Shown: positions 1 through 7,841 of the stretch, in pieces
Numbering within the stretch: the first letter of the stretch is position 1
Layout of the letters: each line of letters opens with the position of its first letter
NCBI GenBank assembly: GCA_020831775.1
Contig: JAFIFZ010000021.1
Location: 1-34,455 of the forward strand
Reading direction: 5' to 3'
DNA length: 34,455 bases
Origin: Phycisphaerales bacterium
GTDB taxonomy: Bacteria > Planctomycetota > Phycisphaerae > Phycisphaerales > UBA1924
Position numbers and translations under genes: made by a program
Notes under the pieces: generated by a model
What the model saw: the letters and a program-made list of their open reading frames with translations, nothing else
Databases searched by the model: none
What the model was told of the DNA's origin: nothing

Positions 1-814
1 CGGTCACGACCAGGCCGCCGACGACGAGCGCCACGACGCACGGTACGCCGGGGCGGGGCGTGGCGTTGCCCACGCCGGCGGCGCCGCCGGCGACTTTCAG
101 CCCGTTGCCGCAGGCGATCACGCCGATGAGCAGGCCGAACAGGAAGCCCTTGGCCCAGCCGGTGTAGAAGTCGACGGGCTTGACCTGTTCGAGCAGGTTT
201 TCCCAGAAGATCGTCGCGGGGATGCCGACGACCGTAGCCGCGATGTACATCGCGGCCCCAATCGCAACGATGCAGGAGATCACCGCCAACGCCCCCATGC
301 TCAGCGTGGTCGCAATCACGCGGGGGACGACGAGGAAGCGGACCGGGTTCAGGGCGTGGGCTTCGAGGGCCTCGATCTCTTCAGAGACAACCATCGTGCC
401 GATCTCGGCGGTGATGGCGGCCCCGGCGAAGCCGGTGAGCACGATCGCCCCGATCAGCGGCCCGAGCTCGCGCAACACCGCGACACCGATGATGTTGGCG
501 ACCAGATCCTTCTGCCCGAAGTCGTCCAGCGGCGGGGAGAGCTGGAGGGCCAGGATCGCGCCGACCGCACCCGAGACGAGCGAGGTGATCCAGATCGAGC
601 GGACGCCGAGGCGGCAGATCTGGCTGACGATCGCGGCCCGCCCGAGGCGGACCTTCTTGGAGAACAAGGCCACGAGCATCCAGGTCGTCGCCTCGATGCA
701 GAGGAGGACGAGGTCGCCGATGTGCGCCAGGAGCGCGTTGACGCGTTTGCCCGCGCCCTCGATCGGGCGGAGAGGGCCGAACCGGCCGGCGTCGTTGTCG
801 GCCTCGGGAGGCAT
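1..814 (-). CDS. mlaE: MlaE/YrbE-family lipid ABC transporter permease (partial, C-terminus off window)
   Basis: This is the membrane subunit of an MCE/Mla-type ABC transporter, which moves phospholipids between the inner and outer membranes. I translated it by hand: 271 codons are visible with no stop before the window edge, so probably only a few residues are missing. Family signatures are LRELGPLIGAIVLTG (about residues 114-128), AAITAEIGTM (132-141) and GLLIGVIACGNGLKVAGG (227-244), set in several hydrophobic segments. The ATG at 814 follows an AAGGA ribosome site. It is the last visible gene of a minus-strand operon, 32 bp after the STAS gene. The ATPase and MCE subunits would be expected beyond the window edge. 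One oddity is that residues 251-258 read ATPRPGVP where relatives have an ATTRAVV-like stretch. Confidence 0.93.
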   Translation of the reverse strand, partial: MPPEADNDAGRFGPLRPIEGAGKRVNALLAHIGDLVLLCIEATTWMLVALFSKKVRLGRAAIVSQICRLGVRSIWITSLVSGAVGAILALQLSPPLDDFGQKDLVANIIGVAVLRELGPLIGAIVLTGFAGAAITAEIGTMVVSEEIEALEAHALNPVRFLVVPRVIATTLSMGALAVISCIVAIGAAMYIAATVVGIPATIFWENLLEQVKPVDFYTGWAKGFLFGLLIGVIACGNGLKVAGGAAGVGNATPRPGVPCVVALVVGGLVVT

Positions 815-846
815 GCGCGATCCTTGCGTGCCGGGGCGCGGGCCCG

Positions 847-1194
847 TCAGGCGTTCAGAGCTTCGTCGGTCGAGTCAACGATGGTGAAGTACTGGTCGAG
901 GCGGGCGATCTCGAAGATCCCCCTGACCTTGTCGTGCATGCTGCACAGGACGAGCAGCGTGCCCTTGTTCTTGGCGATCTTCATCGCCTCGACGAGCGTC
1001 GCCAGGCCCGAGGAGTCCATGTACTGGACCTCCGACAGGTCGATGACGATGCGCTCGGGCCGCGCGTCCTGGGCGGTGCGGATCTCGTCGCGAAGGCGGG
1101 GAGAGCCGGTCATGTCGACATCACCCGAGACCCTGACGATCGCGGCCGAGCCGACCCGCTCTTGAGAGACATCGATTGCGGCGCCGTCACGCAT
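847..1194 (-). CDS. STAS-domain protein (anti-sigma factor antagonist or MlaB-like)
   Basis: This 115-residue protein is a single STAS domain. Seen: a VRVSGDVDMTGSPRLRDEI N-terminal strand-helix, then IVIDLSEVQYMDSSGLATLV (about residues 49-68). Ser61 aligns with Ser58 of SpoIIAA, the residue its kinase phosphorylates. The gene overlaps the upstream kinase gene by 8 bp (ATGCGTGA) and lies directly before the MlaE permease. Two readings are possible. As an RsbV/SpoIIAA antagonist it would work with the adjacent RsbW-like kinase. As an MlaB-type subunit it would bind the transporter ATPase; MlaB proteins are also STAS domains. The kinase neighbour favours the first reading and the permease neighbour favours the second. 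Both could be true. Confidence 0.93.
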   Translation of the reverse strand: MRDGAAIDVSQERVGSAAIVRVSGDVDMTGSPRLRDEIRTAQDARPERIVIDLSEVQYMDSSGLATLVEAMKIAKNKGTLLVLCSMHDKVRGIFEIARLDQYFTIVDSTDEALNA

Positions 1195-1675
1195 CGCGGT
1201 GACCTCCGGTGTTGTTGTCGCAAGCGCAGACGGACTTGGCCATTGTCAGCCTCATGCCCGTCTTCTGGCGCTTCTCGTAGACGACCTCGTCCATGACTTC
1301 CTTGATGATGTGCACGCCGAGGCCGCCGGGCCTGACATCTTTCAGATCTCGGCTCTTGATTTTCTCGATATCGACCTGGCGGGCCTCGTCCTCGATCACG
1401 ATCCGGATCGTCGGCGACTCGGGCACGCCCTCGCCCGGCCAGAGGTAGAGCCAGATCTTCCCGTCGGTCCGCCGGTTGTAGCCGTGGCAGATGATGTTCG
1501 CGAGGGCCTCGTCGACCGCCAGGGCGATCTGGCAGCAGGTGACCTCGTCGAACCCGAGGCGTCTGGAAACCGCCGAGACCATCTCCCTCGCCCCTGAGAG
1601 GTAGATGGGGTCGGAGAGGAGCTCGAGCTTGATGTGCGCCGTGGCGTAGTCCGGCGCGGTCCTTGTCGCGCTCAC
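1187..1675 (-). CDS. RsbW/SpoIIAB-like serine kinase (GHKL ATPase)
   Basis: I place the start at the GTG at 1675, which overlaps the upstream stop as GTGA and gives 162 residues, a normal size for this family. Seen: an N-box [19 protein letters not shown] (about residues 48-66, with E56 and N60), a G1 region IEDEARQVD (94-102), and a G2 box [16 protein letters not shown] (115-130). The C-terminal strand is GMRLTMAK. These are the ATP-binding boxes of the RsbW/HATPase_c family, which phosphorylates STAS partners and sequesters sigma factors. The DxG glycine of the G1 box is Ala98 here, a departure that could weaken nucleotide binding. The downstream STAS gene overlaps by 8 bp and is the obvious substrate. 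No sigma factor gene is visible. Confidence 0.9.
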   Translation of the reverse strand: MSATRTAPDYATAHIKLELLSDPIYLSGAREMVSAVSRRLGFDEVTCCQIALAVDEALANIICHGYNRRTDGKIWLYLWPGEGVPESPTIRIVIEDEARQVDIEKIKSRDLKDVRPGGLGVHIIKEVMDEVVYEKRQKTGMRLTMAKSVCACDNNTGGHRDA

Positions 1676-2001
1676 GAGCCGTGTCCTCCCTGTTCCGCCC
1701 AGCCGACCCACCGCTCGACCGCCGCCCGGCGGAGGTGATCGGGGTCGCTGTGCTGGTAGCCCAAGGTCTCGCCGGTCATCCGCTCCAGCGTCCGGATCGA
1801 GAGCATCCGGACCGCCGGGTCGTCGCTGTCGAGCTGGTCGATGAGGTCGCGGATCGCGGCCCGGTCGTCGGCCCGGGCGGCGTTGACGATCGCCTGGATC
1901 CGCCCGTCGGGGGCGTCGGTGTCGAAAGTTGCGGGCGCGGACGCGGTGCACCCCGCCAGCGGGGCCGCCAGTGCGAAGCAGATTGTGAGCATGAGCCGCA
2001 C
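1672..2001 (-). CDS. Small lipoprotein with HEAT-like repeats
   Basis: This is a 109-residue protein if read from the GTG at 2001; an ATG at 1992 is the alternative. The GTG start adds an arginine (M-R-L-M) before the hydrophobic stretch, as a lipoprotein signal peptide needs. A lipobox PLAGC puts the acylated cysteine at about residue 18. The mature part contains [19 protein letters not shown] and [17 protein letters not shown], which read like two helices of a HEAT repeat. It then ends in a charged segment, [14 protein letters not shown]. It is the first gene of the operon leading to the kinase, STAS and MlaE genes and overlaps the kinase by 4 bp. The function is unknown. A periplasmic protein-binding or sensing role is inference only. 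Confidence 0.72.
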   Translation of the reverse strand: MRLMLTICFALAAPLAGCTASAPATFDTDAPDGRIQAIVNAARADDRAAIRDLIDQLDSDDPAVRMLSIRTLERMTGETLGYQHSDPDHLRRAAVERWVGWAEQGGHGS

Positions 2002-2030
2002 CGACCAATGGTAAGCCCGGACCGCGCCGG

Positions 2031-2060
2031 TTGGGCGGAGCGGAGGTTCGGGGCTACATT
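2031..2060 (+). promoter_or_regulatory. Possible sigma70-type promoter for guaA
   Basis: TTGGGC at 2031-2036 and TACATT at 2055-2060 are separated by 18 bp, about 50 bp before the guaA start. The match is partial (TTG of the -35 and four of six bases of the -10), and the promoter consensus of this group is not well known to me. Confidence 0.25.
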
Positions 2061-2112
2061 CAGGGCTCCCCCCAAGCCGCCTGCGGCGACCCGAAGCTTC
2101 GAGAGGCCCGCG

Positions 2113-3672
2113 ATGACGCTCCCCCACGACGAGGTGGTTCCGATCTTGGATTTCGGCTCGCAGACCGCCCAGCTTATCGCTCGGCGTGTCCGCGAGGCCG
2201 GCGTCTTCAGTCTGCTGATGAGCCCGGACACCCCCGCCTCCGAGCTTCGCGCGATGAACCCCAAGGGCGTCATCCTCTCGGGCGGGCCCGCCAGTGTCGA
2301 CGATCCGGGGGCCCCGAGGTGCGACCCCGGCGTCTTCGATCTGGGCGTTCCGGTCCTGGGGATCTGCTACGGGATGCAGCTCGCCTGCCGGGAGTTCGGG
2401 GCGACGGTCGGCCGGGCAGGCAAGCGGGAGTTCGGGCGCGCAAACCTCTCGATCCGCAGCGGCGACCCACTGCTGGAAGCCATTCCCGAACGCACAACGG
2501 TGTGGATGTCCCATGGCGATCAGATCTCGGATCTTGCCGCGGCCTCGGTCGAGGTCCTGGCCTCCACTGACTCCTGCCCGTACGCGGTCGTCCGCTCGAC
2601 CGCCGGCGAGCGCCGATTCTGGGGGGTGCAGTTCCACCCCGAGGTGACACACACGCCCCACGGGCGCGACCTGCTCCGCAACTTCCTGTACGAGCATTGT
2701 CGGTGCACCGGGACCTGGCGCATGAGCGACTTTGCGCAGGCCGCGATCGATCGCGTCCGCGAGCAGGTCGGGGGCGGGGCGGTCATCTGCGGGCTCTCGG
2801 GGGGCGTGGACTCAACGGTGACGGCGGCGCTTCTGCACGCCGCCATCGGCGAACGACTCCGATGCGTCTTTGTCGACAACGGTCTGCTCCGCAAAAACGA
2901 GCGGGAACTCGTCGAGACCACCTTCCGCGACCACTTCCGGACGAACCTGACCGTTGCCGACGCGGCCGACGCCTTCCTGAACGATCTGGCGGGCGTCACC
3001 GACCCGCAGGAAAAGCGCAAGCGGATCGGCAATCGGTTTGTCAGAGTCTTTCAGGAGGCCGCGACATCGATCCCCGACGCCAGATTCCTCGCCCAGGGGA
3101 CGCTGTATCCGGATGTGATCGAGTCCGGGCACGGGCACTCTGGCAAGAGCGCCAACATCAAGCTGCACCACAATGTCGGCGGGCTGCCCGAAGACCTCGG
3201 CTTCGAGCTGGTCGAGCCGATGCGCGAACTGTTCAAGGACGAGGTCCGCAAGCTCGGCGAGGTGCTCGGCGTGCCCGACGCGATGGTCTGGCGCCACCCT
3301 TTCCCGGGGCCGGGCCTGGCGGTCCGCGTGCTGGGCGAGGTGACGCGCGAGAAGCTGGCGGTGCTGCGCGAGTGCGACGAGATCCTGCTCGAAGAGATCG
3401 TCGCGGCCGAGCTCTACCGCAAGACGAGCCAGGTCTTCGCGGTGCTGCTGCCGGTGCAATCGGTCGGTGTCATGGGCGACGGGCGGACCTACGAGAATGT
3501 CGTGGCTGTCCGAGCCGTCGAGACGCAGGACTTCATGACCGCCGACTGGTCGCGCATTCCTTACGATGTGCTGGCGACGATCTCCAACCGCATCATCAAC
3601 GAGGTGCGGGGCGTCAACCGCGTGGTGTACGACATCAGCTCCAAGCCGCCTTCGACGATCGAGTGGGAGTGA
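2113..3672 (+). CDS. guaA: GMP synthase (glutamine-hydrolysing)
   Basis: GuaA converts XMP, ATP and glutamine to GMP in the cytoplasm, the last step of guanine nucleotide synthesis. The 519-residue length is normal. The N-terminal class I amidotransferase domain has nucleophile C85 in GICYGMQ and catalytic H175 and E177 in VQFHPEV. The ATP pyrophosphatase domain follows with the P-loop-like SGGVDS at 229-234. The C-terminal dimerisation domain ends in the typical [11 protein letters not shown]. The ATG at 2113 follows a GAGAGG ribosome site, and the amidotransferase domain begins at once, so longer reading toward 1663 is not needed. The gene is transcribed divergently from the lipoprotein/kinase/STAS/MlaE operon across a 111-bp gap. 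Confidence 0.99.
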   Translation: MTLPHDEVVPILDFGSQTAQLIARRVREAGVFSLLMSPDTPASELRAMNPKGVILSGGPASVDDPGAPRCDPGVFDLGVPVLGICYGMQLACREFGATVGRAGKREFGRANLSIRSGDPLLEAIPERTTVWMSHGDQISDLAAASVEVLASTDSCPYAVVRSTAGERRFWGVQFHPEVTHTPHGRDLLRNFLYEHCRCTGTWRMSDFAQAAIDRVREQVGGGAVICGLSGGVDSTVTAALLHAAIGERLRCVFVDNGLLRKNERELVETTFRDHFRTNLTVADAADAFLNDLAGVTDPQEKRKRIGNRFVRVFQEAATSIPDARFLAQGTLYPDVIESGHGHSGKSANIKLHHNVGGLPEDLGFELVEPMRELFKDEVRKLGEVLGVPDAMVWRHPFPGPGLAVRVLGEVTREKLAVLRECDEILLEEIVAAELYRKTSQVFAVLLPVQSVGVMGDGRTYENVVAVRAVETQDFMTADWSRIPYDVLATISNRIINEVRGVNRVVYDISSKPPSTIEWE

Positions 3673-3724
3673 CCCCGTCTGCAACCGGCGCTGATCGCTC
3701 AGAATCCCTGCAATTGCAGTGATT

Positions 3725-3754
3725 GCGGGCGCGGTTTCCGCGTCGTGCGCCCGC
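3725..3754 (+). terminator. Weak hairpin downstream of guaA
   Basis: The arms GCGGGCGC (3725-3732) and GCGCCCGC (3747-3754) form a perfect 8-bp stem with a 14-base loop, 50 bp after the guaA stop. No T-run follows, so it is at best a weak or factor-assisted terminator. A perfect 12-bp palindrome, CTGCAATTGCAG, lies just before it at 3708-3719. Confidence 0.35.
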
Positions 3755-3933
3755 TCGCCTGACGGGGGCCGCACAACTATTTGTCTTCACAAGATTTTTT
3801 GATTGCATCCGCTCCGGGCGGGAATGAGAACCCCGGGGCGTCCGTTCTGAAGGCAGCCTCCGCCCTGCGTGGCGGGGCGAGTACTTACGGGCCCCATCGC
3901 GGGGGCCGCATTCAAATGAGGAGTTTGCCGACG

Positions 3934-4587
3934 ATGAACAAGACCGCCGCCATCGCCGTTTCTTCGCTCGCCGGGATCGCCGCCATCGCGGCGCTGGCCG
4001 TCGCCACCCCGAGCCGAACTGCTGTCGAGGGCCTCGCCTCGACCGCCCAGACCGCGACCGCGAACCTCCGCACCTACAAGGTCGACAAGGTCCACACCTC
4101 CGTCATCTTCGGGATCCGCCACCAGGGCGTGACCAACTTCTACGGCCGGTTCAACGAGGTCGACGGCGAGTTCTCCTTCGACCCTGAGAATCCCGGCAAC
4201 GGCTCGTTCAGCTTCACTGTGGAGACCAACAGCGTCGACACCGGCAACGGCGATCGCGACCGCCACCTTCGCCAGGCGGACTTCTTCAACAGCCGCCAGT
4301 TCCCGCAGATCACCTTCCGCAGCACCGAGATCCGGCGCAGCGGCGACAAGTTCGAGCTCGTCGGCGACCTCTCGCTGCACGGCGAGACCAAGCGGATCAC
4401 CGCCGAGATGGACTGGATCGGCACGGGCAGCATCCGCGGCACGCCCGCCGCCGGCTTCGAGGCCCGCTTCAGGATCAAGCGTTCTGAGTTCGGCATGACG
4501 ACCTACCTCGCCTCCGACGGCGGCGAGGGCGGCGGCCTGGGCAACACCGTGAACCTGATCGTCGCGGTCGAAGGCCTGGCCAACTGA
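3934..4587 (+). CDS. YceI-family periplasmic lipid-binding protein
   Basis: This 217-residue exported protein is built around a YceI domain, a lipocalin-like barrel that binds isoprenoids or other amphiphiles in the periplasm. Seen: an N-terminal signal or anchor segment (AAIAVSSLAGIAAIAALAVA), then YKVDKVHTSVIFGIRHQGV, a family hallmark. Further family segments are GDRDRHLRQADFFNSRQFPQITF and the GDLSLHGETKRI strand. The ATG at 3934 was chosen because AGGAG (3919-3923) lies 10 bases upstream; an in-frame ATG at 3916 overlaps that site. A membrane protein gene and a YjbQ gene follow on the same strand with little space, so an operon is likely. The ligand cannot be told from the sequence. Confidence 0.93.
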   Translation: MNKTAAIAVSSLAGIAAIAALAVATPSRTAVEGLASTAQTATANLRTYKVDKVHTSVIFGIRHQGVTNFYGRFNEVDGEFSFDPENPGNGSFSFTVETNSVDTGNGDRDRHLRQADFFNSRQFPQITFRSTEIRRSGDKFELVGDLSLHGETKRITAEMDWIGTGSIRGTPAAGFEARFRIKRSEFGMTTYLASDGGEGGGLGNTVNLIVAVEGLAN

Positions 4588-4624
4588 TTCCAAGCCCAGC
4601 CTCCCCCCTGCGCGAGCACTCTCC

Positions 4625-5608
4625 ATGAACGCCAGCGAGATCCTTCTCGGCTTTGTTGTGCCCGGCGTGATCGCGGGCGTGCTCTGGATGGGCGCCTGGA
4701 TGGTGTGGAGGCTGCTCCGCAGCGAGCGGGCCGAGGGGGAAGCGGGCGAGAAAACCTCCTCTGGCGCCGCCGGGGCGTGGATGAGCGCCCCGGCGGTTGC
4801 TCTGGCCATGACGCCCGCGTTCGTGGTGCTCAACGGGTACCACTGGACCTTCTGGCCGGCCAACGGGACGCTTCGCGTCCTGCCGGTCTTAGCACTCGTT
4901 GGCGTCGCGGGACTGATCGAGTCGTTTGTCTGGAGGATCGCGCCCGTGCGCCACGCGCTGCGGGCAAGCGTGTTCGCGGGCGTGGTGCTGATCACGATCC
5001 CGCCGCTGTCGCCGCACATCGTCAGCACGGAGCAGTTGATCGCGCTGGCGGTGGGCGTGGGCGTCGGGTTCGCGTTGCTTGCGCACGCGGTGGACGCCGC
5101 GGCACACAAGGTGCGAGGCGCTGGCTTTGCGGGGATGCTGCTGCCCTGGGCGATCGCCGCGGGGCCGGCCCTGTTTTTCAGCGGGTACGCCAACGGGGCG
5201 AGGCTCGGCTCGGCGCTCGTCCCGATCCTGATCGCGACGATCGTCGTCGGGCTCTTCTTCTACCGCCAGATGCGCTTCGCCCGCGGCGGCGTGACCGCGC
5301 TCCTGGCGGTCATGCTGCAGTACCTCCTGATCGCCCAGTTCTACAACGAGAACACGCCGACGCTCCCCCTGCTGCTGCTCGGGCTCGCGCCCCTGGGCGC
5401 GGCGGTCGTCCTCCTCGTGCCGGGCAAGCAGGAACGCGTGTGGCTCCGGCCGGTCGTCGGGGGCGTCGCGGTCGCGGCGATCGCGGGCGCCGCGGCGTAC
5501 AGCGCGTGGATGCTCAAGCCCAAGGAGGCGGAGAATCCATGGGCGATGGTGCCCGCCGCCCCGCCGGCGCTGGCAGCGCAACAATCCGCCGATGCCGACC
5601 GTTCATGA
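4625..5608 (+). CDS. Polytopic membrane protein of unknown function
   Basis: I do not recognise this 327-residue protein. It has about ten hydrophobic segments, at roughly residues 5-27, 53-72, 83-103, 113-130, 135-155, 168-186, 193-213, 220-240, 245-265 and 275-297. Only short charged loops join them. A polar, Ala/Pro-rich C-terminal tail of about 30 residues follows. I see no obvious catalytic or transport motif. The ATG at 4625 lies 37 bp after the YceI gene, and its 3' end overlaps the YjbQ gene by 17 bp, so it is probably translated as part of that operon. It could be a transporter or an envelope scaffold. The reading frame is supported by the consistent membrane pattern rather than by homology. 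Confidence 0.8.
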   Translation: MNASEILLGFVVPGVIAGVLWMGAWMVWRLLRSERAEGEAGEKTSSGAAGAWMSAPAVALAMTPAFVVLNGYHWTFWPANGTLRVLPVLALVGVAGLIESFVWRIAPVRHALRASVFAGVVLITIPPLSPHIVSTEQLIALAVGVGVGFALLAHAVDAAAHKVRGAGFAGMLLPWAIAAGPALFFSGYANGARLGSALVPILIATIVVGLFFYRQMRFARGGVTALLAVMLQYLLIAQFYNENTPTLPLLLLGLAPLGAAVVLLVPGKQERVWLRPVVGGVAVAAIAGAAAYSAWMLKPKEAENPWAMVPAAPPALAAQQSADADRS

Positions 5609-6002
5609 ACTGACGATCCACACGCCGGGGCGAGGCCTGCACGAGATCACCCGCGAGGTTGCGGCTGTTGTACGCGACTCGGGCGTCGAGATCGGTCTCT
5701 GCACCGTCTTCATCCGGCACACCTCCGCGAGCCTAACGATCCAGGAAAACGCCGACCCCTCGGCCAAGCGTGATCTGGAAGGCTGGCTTGAGCGGCATGT
5801 GCCCGAGGGCGACCCGCTGTTCACACACACCTCCGAGGGACCCGACGACATGCCCTCGCACATCCGCGCCGCCCTGACGGATGTCTCGCTCTCGATCCCG
5901 GTGGTCGACGGCGAACTCGGGCTGGGGACCTGGCAGGGGATCTATGTGTGGGAGCACCGCCGCCGCGGGCATGCGAGGCGGGTGCTGGTGCATGTGGGGT
6001 GA
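5592..6002 (+). CDS. YjbQ/UPF0047-family protein
   Basis: This 136-residue protein covers the whole length of the YjbQ (UPF0047) family. Members fold as trimeric beta-sandwiches with a metal site, and some are named secondary thiamine-phosphate synthase from weak in vivo activity, so the true role is unclear. Seen: IRHTSASLTIQEN (residues 41-53, with H43), THTSEGPDDMPSHI (78-91, with several possible metal ligands including H79, D85, D86 and H90) and GTWQGIYVWEHR (112-123). The ATG at 5592 lies inside the end of the preceding membrane protein gene. The next gene, on the other strand, ends only 15 bp away, and I see no terminator in the gap. Confidence 0.95.
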   Translation: MPTVHELTIHTPGRGLHEITREVAAVVRDSGVEIGLCTVFIRHTSASLTIQENADPSAKRDLEGWLERHVPEGDPLFTHTSEGPDDMPSHIRAALTDVSLSIPVVDGELGLGTWQGIYVWEHRRRGHARRVLVHVG

Positions 6003-6017
6003 GGGGCGTGGGGCGAA

Positions 6018-6587
6018 TCAGTCCTTTGGCTCGTTGCCCTTCTTCCACTTGATGTTGCAGCCGATGCTCGGGGTCTGGTGCTCGTTGGGCATTCGTCCTT
6101 CGAGGACGGCTTTGATCGCCGCACGGAGGTCGCGCCCCGTCACAGGCTCGTCGTTCTTGGGGCGTGAATCGTCGAGCTGGCCCCGGTACGCGAGCTTATG
6201 GTCGGCGTCGTAGAGGAAGAAATCCGGCGTGCAGGCGGCCTTGAAGGCGTGGGCGACTTTCTGCGACTCGTCGAAGAGGTACCGGAAGGCGTAGCCGGCC
6301 TCGGCCGCTTCGATCTTCATCTTGTCCGGCGCGTCGTCGGGGTAGTTTTCGACATCGTTGGAGCTGATCGCGACGATGCCGAGCTTGCCCTCGAAGTCGC
6401 GCCCGAGCAGCGCGAGCTCCGAGCGAATGTGCTTCACGAACGGGCAGTGGTTGCAGATGAACATCACCAGCAGCGGCCGGCCTTTGTAATCGTCGCGGGA
6501 GACGGTCTCCCCGCTGGCGGTGTCGGGCAGCGAGAAGTCCGGGCAGGTAGAGCCGAGCGGGGTCATCTTTGAGGGCGTTGCGGCCAT
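6018..6587 (-). CDS. Thioredoxin-fold protein of the AhpC/TSA-like group
   Basis: This 189-residue protein has a thioredoxin-like fold and probably acts as a cytoplasmic thiol oxidoreductase or peroxidase-like protein; I see no signal peptide. Seen: a CPDFSLPD entry strand (from C15), a redox CxxC at C45-N-H-C48 in ICNHCPFV, and SSNDVENYPDD. The cis-proline region CTPDFFLYD has P121, and the C-terminal PSIGCNIKWK is typical of this subfamily, which is often found next to peroxiredoxins. The start at 6587 has a good AAGGAG ribosome site 6-7 bases upstream. The gene stands alone, convergent with the YjbQ gene and divergent from the next exported protein. Confidence 0.92.
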   Translation of the reverse strand: MAATPSKMTPLGSTCPDFSLPDTASGETVSRDDYKGRPLLVMFICNHCPFVKHIRSELALLGRDFEGKLGIVAISSNDVENYPDDAPDKMKIEAAEAGYAFRYLFDESQKVAHAFKAACTPDFFLYDADHKLAYRGQLDDSRPKNDEPVTGRDLRAAIKAVLEGRMPNEHQTPSIGCNIKWKKGNEPKD

Positions 6588-6846
6588 GGGTCTGCTCCTT
6601 GGTGCGTCGGGACCGTTCCGGCAAACGGCCGGTCCCCCGTGGTTCTATAGGCCCCCGGGCGTGCCCGGGCGCTCCCCCGCCCGGCGCAAGCGCCCCAGAC
6701 GGCGCAGGCCGACCCGACCAGCGTGCAATCGCGCCCCGCTCGCGTGCCTTCGGCGGGCGCGAATCGGATGCTGTATGTGCGGGGCGATCGCGCCCCGTCC
6801 GCCCGGGCGGCGCCCCGGTTGACGACAAAACACGGGAGAAACCGGC
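6588..6846. other. Divergent intergenic region, GC-palindrome rich
   Basis: This 259-bp gap separates two divergent genes and should carry both promoters. Two GC palindromes are visible: CCCGGGC/GCCCGGG at 6654-6660 and 6663-6669, and GGGGCG/CGCCCC at 6781-6786 and 6791-6796. I find no convincing -35/-10 pair and no small gene. Confidence 0.5.
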
Positions 6847-7557
6847 ATGCAGCGCACCATGATGACGGCGACCGCCGCGGCCATCTTCGCGACACCCGCG
6901 ATGGCTTCCAGCATCACCTTCTTCTCCGCCGTCGACGGGCAGCAGCTCGGCTACACCTCGTCCGACCGCGTCGAGGCCCGCTTCAAGGCGGACACCACCA
7001 ACTGGACCATGCGCCTCAGCGACGCGCCGCAGCCCTTCGTCGGCGACAACCTCCTCAACAGCGGCAACGGGCGGAGCACCTTCGAGGGCCGGTCGTTCGG
7101 GTTCTCGCTCGCGTTCGACTCGGTCGCCAAGGAACTCTCCTGGACCATCACCAACGACGCGGGCAACGCGTCGGCGCTCACCTACGACGCCTCGGCGCCC
7201 GGCTCGACGCCGAACCTCGTCCAGATCGCGACCAGCGGGTCGCGCGGCACGGTCGTGCTCGACAGCGCGGCGTTCAGCTCGCCCAGCGAAGCGAGCGTCG
7301 CGATCCCCTCGCTCAGCGTCGGGCCCGCCGGGCCGACCTACGCCGAGACCTTCGCCTTCTTCGGCGACAGCGCCGACCTTTACGCGGGCGACTGGAGCCT
7401 CGCCGGGTTCGTCTCGTTCGATGACTTCACGCACAACAACCCCAACGAGGGCGTGAAGCTCAGCATGTCGCTCCGATCGGCCGCCGTGATCCCGGCGCCC
7501 GCGACCGCGCTGGTCTTCCTTCCTGTCGCCGGTCTCGCGATGCGGCGTCGGCGCTGA
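6847..7557 (+). CDS. Exported protein with PAP-CTERM-type sorting tail
   Basis: This 236-residue protein begins with a signal peptide (MQRTMMTATAAAIFATPAMA) and ends in a tripartite tail. The tail is IPAPATALVF, then a hydrophobic stretch, then the basic end MRRRR, a PAP variant of the PEP-CTERM signal. Such tails are thought to be cut by an exosortase, leaving the protein on the surface or in the extracellular matrix. The body is rich in Ser, Thr, Asp and Phe strands (for example RSFGFSLAFDS and YAETFAFFGDSADLYAGDW). This fits a beta-sandwich of the 'choice-of-anchor' kind, though I cannot name the family. The ATG at 6847 follows GGGAGAAACCGGC. No exosortase gene is in the window. Confidence 0.86.
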   Translation: MQRTMMTATAAAIFATPAMASSITFFSAVDGQQLGYTSSDRVEARFKADTTNWTMRLSDAPQPFVGDNLLNSGNGRSTFEGRSFGFSLAFDSVAKELSWTITNDAGNASALTYDASAPGSTPNLVQIATSGSRGTVVLDSAAFSSPSEASVAIPSLSVGPAGPTYAETFAFFGDSADLYAGDWSLAGFVSFDDFTHNNPNEGVKLSMSLRSAAVIPAPATALVFLPVAGLAMRRRR

Positions 7558-7841
7558 CGGCTCGGAACCTCCCCGCTGCGTCCCAAGGGGCGCGACATCC
7601 CGTTCGAACACACCGCGCGGCGTGGGGACCTACGACCCTGCGTCGCGTTTTTCTGCGCCGAGGCGTGTGAACCTGGCGGAGAGAACCGGGCTGGCATCGT
7701 CCTATAACAAATTCCATTTGGCAGGAAATCGATAGGGGGTTGACGCCGCAGCGGTCTGGATCACTCTTTCTTTGTAACACCGGATCAAGGGAGTCTCTTG
7801 ACACGGATCGTTTTGCGAAGAACCAAAGAGGAGATCCAGAG
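7558..7841. other. Intergenic region before second PAP-CTERM gene
   Basis: This 284-bp gap contains AT-richer patches near 7700-7740 (TATAAC at 7703-7708, TTGACG at 7740-7745), but no properly spaced -35/-10 pair. No small gene is evident. A T-run at 7648-7653 has only a four-base stem before it, which is too weak to call a terminator. Confidence 0.4.

Noticed and set aside
3708-3719. 12-bp palindrome CTGCAATTGCAG after guaA
   Set aside because: Single copy, no partner sites seen; could be chance.
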